DNA from: an uncultured Poribacteria bacterium
GTDB taxonomy: Bacteria > Poribacteria > WGA-4E > WGA-3G
Direction: 5' to 3'
Assembly: GCA_951828385.1 (NCBI GenBank)
Contig: OX639973.1
Span: 5,571,200 to 5,635,199, forward strand
DNA length: 64,000 bases
The translations under genes and the position numbers were made by a program. Within the stretch, counting starts at the first letter, position 1. Each line of letters begins with the position of its first letter. Positions 26,309 through 34,262 of this stretch are shown piece after piece. The notes under the pieces were generated by a model. That model was not told the origin of the DNA and searched no databases. It was given only the letters and a program-made list of their open reading frames with translations.

Positions 26309-26448
26309 TAATTGGTAAGGTCCATTGATGATAAAATAAAAATGTGTAAACATCTACTGGTAGGTGCACTTTCCAAGCACATCAATCGACAGCGTAGTGT
26401 TGGCTGTAAAGTCTACTACAAATAGTCCTAACTTCTGCTGAAATTAAT

Positions 26449-26477
26449 TTGCACTCTTAACAGATTTATAGTATAAT
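26449..26477 (+). promoter_or_regulatory. Sigma70-type promoter of the nucleotidyltransferase gene
   Basis: TTGCAC at 26449-26454 and TATAAT at 26472-26477 with a 17-base spacer, 69 bases before the gene at 26547. Confidence 0.65.
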
Positions 26478-26546
26478 TCTTAATAGAAAATTCCCTATTT
26501 TAACAGCAAAATTCGGCTTCAAATTCCATCAAAATAGGAGGCTCCA

Positions 26547-28469
26547 ATGCAACCCCAAGACGTTATCGAACAGCAGTACCGCGAAGCGGTAGATGCACTT
26601 GTTGAGAAGGTTCAGAAGGATCCCTATGTCCTCGCAGCGATTGTTGCGGGTAGCTTTTCTTATGCACAGGTATGGGAGAAATCGGACCTTGATGTTGAAC
26701 TTATCGGCAGAGATGCAATTCGTCCGACGCAATCTTTCTTCTCACTCATTGAAAACGGCGTAAACATCCACGCCAATATAACGCCCCGGAACGCTTTTAA
26801 GCAGAATATTGAAAGCGCGCAACAGGGGTCTTTCATGCACTCCTATTTCTCGCACAGCACGCTGCTTTTTTCGCGGGATGACTCCATCCAAGAGTGGTAT
26901 GATAAAAACGCAAACCGCGATAACATCGGCGAACGCGATAAACAATTCCAACTGCTCAATGTCATCACCAGTACTTTGCCAAGCCTCATCTATGCCGAAA
27001 AACAGTTTTACGTCAATAAAGATATTTTGACCGCTTTTCTCTCGCTCCTGAACGTCGTACAAGGGTTAGCACGGATAGAAGTGCTTCTGAACAATGAAAT
27101 CCCCGCACGCGAGGTGATTCAGCCCGCGCTCCGCTACAATCCGGATTTCTTTAACCGCGTCTATACAGACCTGATCAACTGCGAAAAGAACGAGGTCGTC
27201 ATTCAAGACGCGCTTGATGCAGTTAACACCTACCTCAATGAACGCCAATTTATTTTTCAACCTGTTCTCGACTACCTCGCTGAGCAAAAAGCACCGCGCG
27301 CAATCACCGAGTTGAACGCAGACTTAGGCCGCGGATTAGATGAAGATGGCGAAGAATCGCTCAATCTGGTGTGCCAATGGTTGGTATGGAAAGGCATTAT
27401 CAGGCAAGTTTCAATGCCACTGAAACTCACGGCAAAAAGCCAAATCGCCGTCGAAGAACCCGCCTACTATTACGATGGCACTGTAGGCGCTCGCGATGCT
27501 TCTCAAACGCAATTGAAAGGGGATATCCACGCCCAAATCCACCGCGCGGTGGCGCGTATATCGGACACACTCGAGCAGGACATGTACATCCTCGCGGCGA
27601 TCCTCACCAACAACCTCGCTGAAGACAACGTCTGGGAAAAGACGGCTGTTCATATCACTTTGATTCTCCGTGACGGCACGAAGTTCAAACAGGAACAGTA
27701 TCAATTAATTGAAGAAGGGGTACCCATCCTTGTCCAACTCCATACCCGCAGTGCTTATAGAAAAATGTTGGACAGCACGTTACAGGGCAGCACGCTCCAT
27801 TCGATCCTCGCTGATAGTCGTCCTCTCTTTTCCAAGGATAGTCTGTTTGCTGTAGACGGGGATGCAAATTTCCCGGTAGGGGATCCTTCCTATCTGCAGG
27901 TCAGTGAACGGGATATGCACTCCCAACTCCTCAACACTGCTGCCGAAGCGACTGCCGCACTCGCAAAAACTGAAAAGTGGTTCCACCTTAAGCGCGATAT
28001 GGATTACACGTTTCTCTACATAACATACCTTGTCAGAGAATTGGCACGTATTGAAGTCCTCATGCACGGTGAAACGCCGAGACGGAAGGCTATCTATCAA
28101 GCACTCAAGCACAATCCCGACTTTTTCAAAGCCGCTTTCACGGACCTAATAGACAAACCGAAAGATGAGACGATGCTTGGCGAGGCACTCGAACAGATCA
28201 ACCAGTATTTAGAGGATAACTTACAGACCCTGTTCAAACCGCTGCTTGATTTCTTTGAGGAATCCGGTGACGAGCGAACAATAAGCGACATCTATACGCA
28301 TTTCGGTAAGCGTCAACTCGGCTTTGGATTAGCATGCGAATGGCTTGCGCAAAAAGGAGTCATTGAACAATACTCCGCACCTGTCCGTTTGACGAGGGAT
28401 AGCAAAGTCTCCGTAGAGGAACCCGCATATTATTATGATGCGAACAATCCATTCCTATTCGACCTATAA
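26547..28469 (+). CDS. Tandem-duplicated nucleotidyltransferase-fold protein
   Basis: 640 residues made of two related halves (about 1-310 and 325-640). Each half has an N-terminal NTase-like fold, a helical middle and a winged-helix-like end finishing in EEPAYYYD. The first half keeps the motif GSFSYAQVWEKSDLDVEL, with GS and the D-x-D pair that bind metal. In the second half the same segment is TNNLAEDNVWEKTAVHITL and lacks the aspartates, so it is probably inactive and may be regulatory. The ATG follows AGGAGG. Substrate unknown; stand-alone NTases of this kind often modify small molecules, RNA or proteins. Confidence 0.75.
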   Translation: MQPQDVIEQQYREAVDALVEKVQKDPYVLAAIVAGSFSYAQVWEKSDLDVELIGRDAIRPTQSFFSLIENGVNIHANITPRNAFKQNIESAQQGSFMHSYFSHSTLLFSRDDSIQEWYDKNANRDNIGERDKQFQLLNVITSTLPSLIYAEKQFYVNKDILTAFLSLLNVVQGLARIEVLLNNEIPAREVIQPALRYNPDFFNRVYTDLINCEKNEVVIQDALDAVNTYLNERQFIFQPVLDYLAEQKAPRAITELNADLGRGLDEDGEESLNLVCQWLVWKGIIRQVSMPLKLTAKSQIAVEEPAYYYDGTVGARDASQTQLKGDIHAQIHRAVARISDTLEQDMYILAAILTNNLAEDNVWEKTAVHITLILRDGTKFKQEQYQLIEEGVPILVQLHTRSAYRKMLDSTLQGSTLHSILADSRPLFSKDSLFAVDGDANFPVGDPSYLQVSERDMHSQLLNTAAEATAALAKTEKWFHLKRDMDYTFLYITYLVRELARIEVLMHGETPRRKAIYQALKHNPDFFKAAFTDLIDKPKDETMLGEALEQINQYLEDNLQTLFKPLLDFFEESGDERTISDIYTHFGKRQLGFGLACEWLAQKGVIEQYSAPVRLTRDSKVSVEEPAYYYDANNPFLFDL

Positions 28470-28477
28470 ATCAGGAG

Positions 28478-29255
28478 ATGAACAAAATCGTGCGGACCAT
28501 CAAACCGACACACAAACCGATAAAAACCTTTTACGCCGAACTCAAACAATACGAAAAACTCGGCGCAACAAACGAAACCGAGGTCAGACTCGCCTTTGCA
28601 ACACTCCTTCAACATTACGCCCGGCAAAACAATCTAACGCTTATCTGTGAAAAACCGCTCCGAACGCTGCAAGGGACAACAATTTATGTTGACGGTATGC
28701 TCACGGATAACAACTTCGGTCTGCCGCGCGGCTACTGGGAAGCGAAAGACCTCCACGACAATCTCGCAACAGCGGTTAGACAGAAATTTGACGTAGGCTA
28801 TCCACAAGATAATATCCTCTTCACGACCCAAGAACGCGCGATCCTCTACCAAGATAGGCAAGGGGTTTTGGATGTAGACATCACCGAACCGGACGCGCTG
28901 ATACGTGCCCTTCACACCTTTTTCGGTTATGAACAGCCGGACATTGCCGACTGGGAACGCGCAGTCGTTGAATTCAAAGACAAAGTGCCAGCACTCGGCA
29001 AACGCGCCGCAGCGTTGATCAAAAACGAAGAGGACACCAACGCACGGTTTCAGGAAGCATTTACCGACTTCCACCGCCACTGTCAGGAGGCGATTAACCC
29101 CAATCTCGCTAAAGCTGCCGTCGAGGAGATGCTCATCCAACACCTCTTGACAGAGGAAATTTTCTCCACCGTCTTTGACAATCGCGATTTTACACGCCGA
29201 AATATCATCGCACGCGAAATTGAAAATGTGATTGACGCACTGACAGAACACGCCT
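28478..29255 (+). pseudogene. 5' fragment of a type ISP-like restriction-modification gene (Mrr-like nuclease domain)
   Basis: About 260 codons remain. The sequence fits the N-terminal nuclease domain of large single-chain type ISP enzymes (nuclease-helicase-methylase-target recognition), with YVDGML then GYWEAKD as D...E-x-K catalytic residues, and a helical end (NIIAREIENVIDALTE). The frame then runs into the tnpB element. ATG 28478 has AGGAG only two bases away; GTG 28490 is an alternative start. The fragment alone might still make a nuclease-domain protein, but helicase and methylase parts are gone. The 3' part of the same gene is at 30732-31078. Confidence 0.75.
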
Positions 29256-29295
29256 GTGATAGACCCCCGACTGAAGTCGGGGGCTTCCGCAAAAG

Positions 29296-30519
29296 TTATG
29301 CGAAAGCATTTGTGGATTTCAGAAGCGGACTGGTCGCTTCAACGGAGCAGCCGACAATCTTGCCAAGCAAGATGATAGGTCTTACAACTCCTAAGCCAAA
29401 GGAAGCTACCCCTTCCTTAAGAATGTTCAGTGCAGCGTTCTGGTCGCGGTCAAGATGTGTATGACATCTCGGACACGTCCAGTGACGATCTGCTAACGTT
29501 AAGGTCTTATTTTTATGTCCACAAACACAACAGCACTTTGTGGTGGGGGTCCACCGCCCAATCTTCAGCACAGAACGACTCCGTTTCTTGGATTGATGCT
29601 TGAGTTTCTGTAAGAACTCACCGAAGGCGAGGTCAGAAACTTGTTTACCAAAGAGTGCTTTCATGCCACGAAGGTTCAGGTCTTCAAAGAACAGAATATC
29701 AAACTGACGACAAAGGTCTATCGCAAATTTCCAATGATGGTCTGTGCGTTGATTTGTCGTCTTCTTATGGATACGTGCAACTTGCTTTCGGCAACGTTCT
29801 TGATTCTTAGAACCTTTTACCTTGCGTGAATACACTTTTTGTGCCTTCGCTAAATCGTCAGCGTTCTGTTTGTAAAACATAGGAGAAGTATATCGGTGTC
29901 CGTCACTGCCAGTCAGGAAGTTTTTACCTGCATCTTTGATACCAAAGTCGAACCCTTCAGCTTGACCCGTCTTGGGTTCGTATTTGACTTCCAAAAAATC
30001 TTCAGTGAGCGTGATATACACGTCTCCGAGGGCATCTCTTGTAACGTGAACTTGTGTGATTTTACCTTGTATTTTTCTATGCAAGGCGAAACGATACCAA
30101 CGTCTGTTGAGCCGAATACGATACGTTGGGTGATTTCTTTCGTTTTTCTGTTTATCTAATACTTTTTCTATAAGGGCTTGTCCCCCGTCAAAGGTCATAC
30201 CTTTATGTTTCTTACAGGACTTGAATTTTGGGTGTCCTCTGCCGAGAGTCTTCATTTCTCCAAAGGAGTGTGCTAACCGTTTCACAACATTCTGCAAGGA
30301 CCACGCATACGGGATATTCCAGTGCTTATACTTCTCAAGTTTCTTGAGTTTCGTCAAATGAGCAGACATCTTGGTATACGAAAGTCCCTTACCATAACGG
30401 CGTTTATATCGCATACACAACCCAAGGAAATGGTTACGCACAATACCACAAATATCAAAATCACTGTGGAGGCACTTCAGCGATTTATCGTGAAAAAGTT
30501 TATGTTTTGTGTTTCGCAT
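29296..30519 (-). CDS. tnpB: TnpB, RNA-guided RuvC-like nuclease
   Basis: 407 residues, apparently intact. RuvC motifs: I, GFDFGIKD (catalytic Asp near 194); II, FFEDLNLRGM (Glu near 286); III, HLDRDQNAALNI (Asp near 363). Between II and III is the zinc finger CCVCGHKNKT...CPRCH. The N-terminal region has the OrfB helix-turn-helix-like part. In this family the guide RNA is made from the 3' end of tnpB and the right end, with the guide taken from flanking DNA; here that flank would begin at about 29255 going down. The ATG at 30519 has a weak SD. Confidence 0.9.
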   Translation of the reverse strand: MRNTKHKLFHDKSLKCLHSDFDICGIVRNHFLGLCMRYKRRYGKGLSYTKMSAHLTKLKKLEKYKHWNIPYAWSLQNVVKRLAHSFGEMKTLGRGHPKFKSCKKHKGMTFDGGQALIEKVLDKQKNERNHPTYRIRLNRRWYRFALHRKIQGKITQVHVTRDALGDVYITLTEDFLEVKYEPKTGQAEGFDFGIKDAGKNFLTGSDGHRYTSPMFYKQNADDLAKAQKVYSRKVKGSKNQERCRKQVARIHKKTTNQRTDHHWKFAIDLCRQFDILFFEDLNLRGMKALFGKQVSDLAFGEFLQKLKHQSKKRSRSVLKIGRWTPTTKCCCVCGHKNKTLTLADRHWTCPRCHTHLDRDQNAALNILKEGVASFGLGVVRPIILLGKIVGCSVEATSPLLKSTNAFA

Positions 30520-30617
30520 GGCATATCAAGTATCAAGTCTTTAACCTTCTGTCAAGTAGGTAGGCAGACACGTTACCGTGCGGTAACGCTTGACATGTCT
30601 GCCAACTTGATACTATC

Positions 30618-30646
30618 ATTATACAACATTTTCAACCGAATGTCAA
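30618..30646 (-). promoter_or_regulatory. Consensus promoter of tnpB
   Basis: On the minus strand TTGACA (30646-30641) and TATAAT (30623-30618) have a 17-base spacer, a perfect sigma70 match 99 bases before the tnpB start. The same promoter is conserved in the remnant (51051-51023). Confidence 0.75.
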
Positions 30647-30731
30647 ACTTATTTTCAAAGGTTTGGTCTAATTCACTCAAGCGGTGTCTACATCCCCCGA
30701 ATGAATTCAGGGGTTTTGACACCGAAATCCG

Positions 30732-31078
30732 ATAAGTTAGACCTGATTGAAACACCGGATATGCCATTGGATTGGTGTGTAAAGCAGATGAAATTCTCCA
30801 AAGACAAAACACAGATAAAATACAACGATTTCTTGACAGTGGCGGATATCCCTGCCGAAGCGTTTCAGTATCGGTTAGGGAACCGCGCAGCGTTGGAATG
30901 GGTGGTAGATCAGTATCGTGTCAAAATAGACAACCGGAGCGGCATCGTAAACAACCCAAACCGCACAGATAATGAGACATATATTGTGGATTTGATTCGG
31001 CAAGTTATTAGCGTGAGTTTAGAGACGGTGCGGATTGTTGAGAGGTTGTCGGCGTTGGATATCGGTAGAGAGACGTAA
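30732..31078 (+). pseudogene. 3' fragment of the type ISP-like restriction-modification gene
   Basis: About 115 codons with the conserved C-terminal end of this enzyme family: MKFSKDKTQIKYNDFLTV, AFQYRLGNRAALEWVVDQY and IVNNPNRTD, then LIRQVISVSLETVRIV. In full-length enzymes these follow the target-recognition domain. The ATG at 30701 is inside the transposon end. Together with 28478-29255 it shows that the central helicase and methylase (on the order of 1,000 codons) have been lost. Confidence 0.75.
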
Positions 31079-31081
31079 TAT

Positions 31082-31426
31082 ATGGCAATGGTTCGTGTAT
31101 TTTTGAGTTTTGAGTTCGATAAAGATCAGAAACTTCGTGGCGATTTCTACGGGCAGGCGAATAGAGGAGACTCCCATCATTACGTTCTGGATTCTTCACT
31201 TAGAGAAAACTATCCAGATGACGAATGGTTGGACAAAGCCAGAAATCTCATTCGCCAATGTAACATAGTGATTGTGCTTGTAGGGGAAGATACCCATAGC
31301 GCGCCTGGTGTTGAAAAAGAGATTACGGTAACGCACCAAGAAAAAAAGCCTATATTTCAGGTTAGAAACCAAGGAAAAACCTGGAGTCCAGTACGTGGTG
31401 CAGGGAAATTGATACCGTGGGAATAG
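31082..31426 (+). CDS. TIR-like (DUF1863) domain protein, possibly shortened by a stop
   Basis: 114 residues matching the MTH538/ThsB TIR-like fold: VFLSFEFDKDQKLRGDF, the DSSLRENYPDDEWLDKARNLI block, then CNIVIVLVGEDTH and a GVEKEI helix. The family acts in NAD-derived signalling in anti-phage systems such as Thoeris; no ThsA partner is visible. The TAG at 31424-31426 follows IPWE, and the same frame continues with KKIDKKIDELLNLT to 31471, which looks like the natural end if the TAG was once TGG. The gene starts three bases after the upstream fragment; ATG 31088 is an alternative start. Confidence 0.7.
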   Translation: MAMVRVFLSFEFDKDQKLRGDFYGQANRGDSHHYVLDSSLRENYPDDEWLDKARNLIRQCNIVIVLVGEDTHSAPGVEKEITVTHQEKKPIFQVRNQGKTWSPVRGAGKLIPWE

Positions 31427-31515
31427 AAAAAAATAGATAAGAAAATAGATGAACTACTGAACCTGACATAGTGAGAGTATAACAGCGGAAACCTTTATAT
31501 TTTCTACCGCTCCAG

Positions 31516-31629
31516 ATGAAGTTTAATAAAATATTTGGGTAATTCTATGTTTCTCCAAACCCGGTAGGTGCGGTTTCCTAACCGCACCGGACATCGGAAA
31601 AATTACCCGATTAAATTCTTAATCTTCAT
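31516..31629. mobile_element. 114-bp palindromic MITE-like element
   Basis: Ends ATGAAGTTTAAT and ATTAATC-like (ATGAAGATTAAG on the other strand) form imperfect inverted repeats of about 29 bp, both leading into GGGTAATT. The centre is the palindrome GGTGCGGTT-tcct-AACCGCACC (31567-31588). Both halves recur around 21151-21565. Confidence 0.65.
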
Positions 31630-31719
31630 GCGGAGTGCTATGTTTGAAGCCTTAGAAAACAACATGTCCCATTTAGTAACAAAAGCTTTACACACCCAAC
31701 AATAACTCTGTAGTTTGAC

Positions 31720-31996
31720 CAGGGGCATTTAGTTTTCTTTTTTGTAGCGTATCCTGTTAGGTTGCGCTTCATACACGCCCAGGAAACCAACGGTCTCCTA
31801 TGCTACAAGGGCCCTGCGTATCGGTAGCAGAAATTGGTATTGAAAATGAGTTCCAACCGGAAAACTAAACAGCAAGGGCGATTTAGTTTTCGTTTTTTTT
31901 CAAGCATTTTGCTCGGAAGATCGCGAGCGCAGCTCGCTCCTACAGGGACATATTGCAATTTGACGTTCGCTCTTATCGGAGAACTAAATGATCCTG
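31720..31996. repeat. Two adjacent CAGGG...TTTAGTT repeats
   Basis: CAGGGGCATTTAGTT (31720) to GAAAACTAAACAGC (to about 31873), then CAAGGGCGATTTAGTT (31873) to AACTAAATGATCCTG (31996). The ends match those of the MITE at 50313-50454. The second holds the hairpin GCGAGC-GCA-GCTCGC. No gene is seen here. Confidence 0.5.
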
Positions 31997-32021
31997 CTAA
32001 ACAACCCACAACCCTGGTAGT

Positions 32022-32050
32022 TTGACAGTCTATCTTTTCCATGCTATAAT
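32022..32050 (+). promoter_or_regulatory. Consensus promoter of the higB operon
   Basis: TTGACA (32022-32027) and TATAAT (32045-32050), 17-base spacer, a perfect sigma70 match 58 bases before higB. Confidence 0.75.
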
Positions 32051-32107
32051 ATCTATGAATAATCTGGCGCAATTACCTAAAGATCCAATACTTTCTACAA
32101 ATACCTA

Positions 32108-32440
32108 ATGCGAATCACTGGACGGAATGTACTAAACAAATTTGCCCAAAAACACCCGAATGACAGATCTGCACTTAACCGTTGGTATAACCTGATGCAT
32201 CAAGGAACTTTCAATTCATTTGCTGATCTGTGTAAAATTTTTCCGTACGCGAATCAGGTAAAAGTACGTAAACGCAGATTCAACCAGCCGCCTAAAGATG
32301 AAATATGGACAGTTTTTAACATTGGTGGTAACAATGTCCGCCTTATGGCCTCTATACAATATGCCGCAAACGAACAGAAAGTCACAATCAATGAGATTCT
32401 AACACATGCAGAATACGATAAAGGGAGATGGAAGGAGTAA
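32108..32440 (+). CDS. higB: HigB-family mRNA interferase toxin
   Basis: 110 residues of the HigB (RelE-superfamily) toxin type: basic N-terminal helix with FAQKHPNDRSALNRWY, FADLCKIFPYANQV, the strand VFNIGGNNVRLMASIQY and the conserved end ILTHAEYDKGRW. The histidine in LTHAEYDK is part of the expected active site. In cells these toxins cleave mRNA on the ribosome and are held in check by the downstream antitoxin. The gene has its own strong promoter, and the stop lies three bases before the partner gene. Confidence 0.88.
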   Translation: MRITGRNVLNKFAQKHPNDRSALNRWYNLMHQGTFNSFADLCKIFPYANQVKVRKRRFNQPPKDEIWTVFNIGGNNVRLMASIQYAANEQKVTINEILTHAEYDKGRWKE

Positions 32441-32443
32441 AAG

Positions 32444-33649
32444 ATGTTGACAGGTATACAAACTTTGCCTAAAGTGGCGTTACCCCCTATGGCTTTAGAA
32501 ATACCGAGTATGCCCCAATTCTTGGCCAACTCTAAACTGTTACAGACGCAAATATCACAATCTGCCGTGCTCCCGCTCTACGCTGAAAGCGATTATCACT
32601 GGCTTGTTGGGGTGTTAGATAGGTTAATCGAGTTTATGCGTCGTGACAAAAATCACAGTGTCCCTGAATTGACTGAAGACGATTATGACTGGGCTCATGC
32701 GTCGCTTGTAGAGTTAGTCGGTGCAGTAAGTGAAAATGAGACGCATCCTTTGCGCCCCTTAATGGAATTTGTTTGTCGGCTGATTGATAACTATGAGGAT
32801 AAATACGTACCAGAACTGAGTGAACTATTTCCAGAACTGGCAGAGGAAACACCTATAGAAACAACTAACAAAAGCAAGCAGCCCGTTTCAAACATTCCTA
32901 AACAGAGTGAGAGTGAACTCGCTGCACATGCCTTTTTTTCTATCGGTTATCTCCTTCATCACGGAAATCGGACAGAAAAAGCCATTTCCGCTTATGACAT
33001 GGCAATTGCGTTGAAACCCGATTTTTGGGAAGCGTCCTACAACCTGGGAATTGCACGGTACGATTTCAGACAATATGCCGAGGCAATGACCGACTTTAAC
33101 AAAGCAATAGAATTGAACCACAACTTTGCGAGTGCCTATTACAACCGAGGAATTCTAAAATCTGAATTAAAAGACTATGAAGGAGCAATCACTGATTTTG
33201 ATAAAGCAATTATGTTGGGATTTAATTCTGCTGAGGTTTACTACCATCGTGCCTCAGCGAAAGCCCTTCTGGGTGAACATGATACCGCAGTATCCGACTA
33301 TGACAAGGCAATTGAGTTAAAACCAGATTTCGTTGAGGCATATAATATTCGCGGTATCTTACGGAGTGAACTAGGTCAGCACGATGAGGCTCGCGCCGAT
33401 TATACCGAAGCAATTCGCATAAAACCTGATTATGCAGAAGCTTATGCTTATAGGGGTGTACTGGAAGCTCACTTAGGCAAGATCAATAAAGCAAGATCAG
33501 ATTTCCAGAAAGCATTAGAATTAGCAAAACGTCCCGGCAATAATAGCTTCAAAGCCTTTGTTGAGAACCAACTGCAGCAACTCAATCAGGAACCTCAATG
33601 CAAAGTAACAAGAAACCGCGACGCGGTGGGCAGTGGAAGGGGAAAGTGA
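32444..33649 (+). CDS. HigA-like N-terminal domain fused to TPR repeats
   Basis: 401 residues. Residues 40-130 (LPLYAESDYHWLVGVLDRL, HPLRPLMEFVCRLIDNYEDKY) resemble the N-terminal part of HigA-type antitoxins that pair with HigB. No helix-turn-helix follows. Instead residues 170-385 hold six TPR units, for example ISAYDMAIALKPDFWEASYN. Toxin-first order, the three-base gap and GGAAGGAG overlapping the higB stop support an antitoxin role. The TPRs may replace DNA binding or add a partner; this is inference. Confidence 0.65.
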   Translation: MLTGIQTLPKVALPPMALEIPSMPQFLANSKLLQTQISQSAVLPLYAESDYHWLVGVLDRLIEFMRRDKNHSVPELTEDDYDWAHASLVELVGAVSENETHPLRPLMEFVCRLIDNYEDKYVPELSELFPELAEETPIETTNKSKQPVSNIPKQSESELAAHAFFSIGYLLHHGNRTEKAISAYDMAIALKPDFWEASYNLGIARYDFRQYAEAMTDFNKAIELNHNFASAYYNRGILKSELKDYEGAITDFDKAIMLGFNSAEVYYHRASAKALLGEHDTAVSDYDKAIELKPDFVEAYNIRGILRSELGQHDEARADYTEAIRIKPDYAEAYAYRGVLEAHLGKINKARSDFQKALELAKRPGNNSFKAFVENQLQQLNQEPQCKVTRNRDAVGSGRGK

Positions 33650-33717
33650 AGATAACTGAAAACTTCGACGAACTCCCAGAATCTTTTATGTCGGCCTTTC
33701 AAGGAGAGGATAAATAA
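33598..33717 (+). CDS. 39-residue small antitoxin-like protein
   Basis: Starts inside the end of the TPR gene in another frame (52-base overlap), with AGGA six bases before the ATG. The sequence has RRGGQWKGKVKI then ENFDELPESFMSAFQGED. This GGQWKGKV...DFDELPE pattern is typical of short antitoxins usually encoded just before a PIN-domain (VapC) toxin. No toxin follows; the next 545 bases have no gene. It may be an orphan or a third member of the higB operon. Confidence 0.65.
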   Translation: MQSNKKPRRGGQWKGKVKITENFDELPESFMSAFQGEDK

Positions 33718-34262
33718 ATTTGAATTCTCATATTATATATGTTATCATATATATACAAACTCAAATTAGTTGAAATATATAATGTATAAAAGAAGCATAG
33801 CGCGTAGATTCCGATGAGCCCCCTCAAAACCAGATAGGAAAATAAATCGTTGCCGACGACCTACTGACAACGAAACTAAATGTTACACTTTTCGCCAATT
33901 TATTTTTTTCGCAACCAAAATCAAATTGCCTCTAAACCCTTACAGTGACTAAGTTTATACCGATAATCAATTGACATCAAATGTTACACTGGTGTAACAT
34001 TTTTAGGACTTACAGCAGGGGCATTCAATTGTATTTCTCGTAGGTGTTAATACTTAATATATGTTATGTTTTAAAACAATTCGCAGAATTTTTCGCAGCA
34101 TTTCGCTAGATTTCGCAGCATTTCGCTAGCTGGAAAAAGACGTCCAACCCAACAATTTCTTAAAATTGAATGGCACTGGGACTTACGCAATAATCAATTC
34201 CTATCTTTTTGCAGATGTGATATACTAAAGAAAACACTCTATTTGCAAGGTTAAAACGATTT
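33718..34262. other. Gene-free AT-rich stretch with short repeats
   Basis: No gene is supported. It has an AT-rich run (33727-33760), a palindrome AATGTTACAC/GTGTAACATT (about 33980-34001) followed by T's that could act as a terminator, a fragment CAGGGGCATTCAATT (34015) like the 31720 repeat end, and a tandem 20-bp repeat TTTCGCAGCATTTCGCTAG(A/C) at 34091-34130. Confidence 0.5.

Larger units (their letters stand above)
29256..30731 (-). mobile_element. IS200/IS605-type element (IS1341-like, tnpB only)
   Basis: 1.48 kb, no tnpA. The right end, downstream of tnpB, has the hairpin CCCCCGACTTCAGTCGGGGG read on the minus strand (29265-29284), then TCTATCAC. The left end (about 30680-30731) is a long hairpin with outer GGTGTC/GACACC and inner CCCC/GGGG, next to TTAT on the minus strand, the kind of short target used by this family. 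The left end is shared with the remnant at 50563-51138. It sits between two parts of one restriction-modification gene. Confidence 0.75.
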
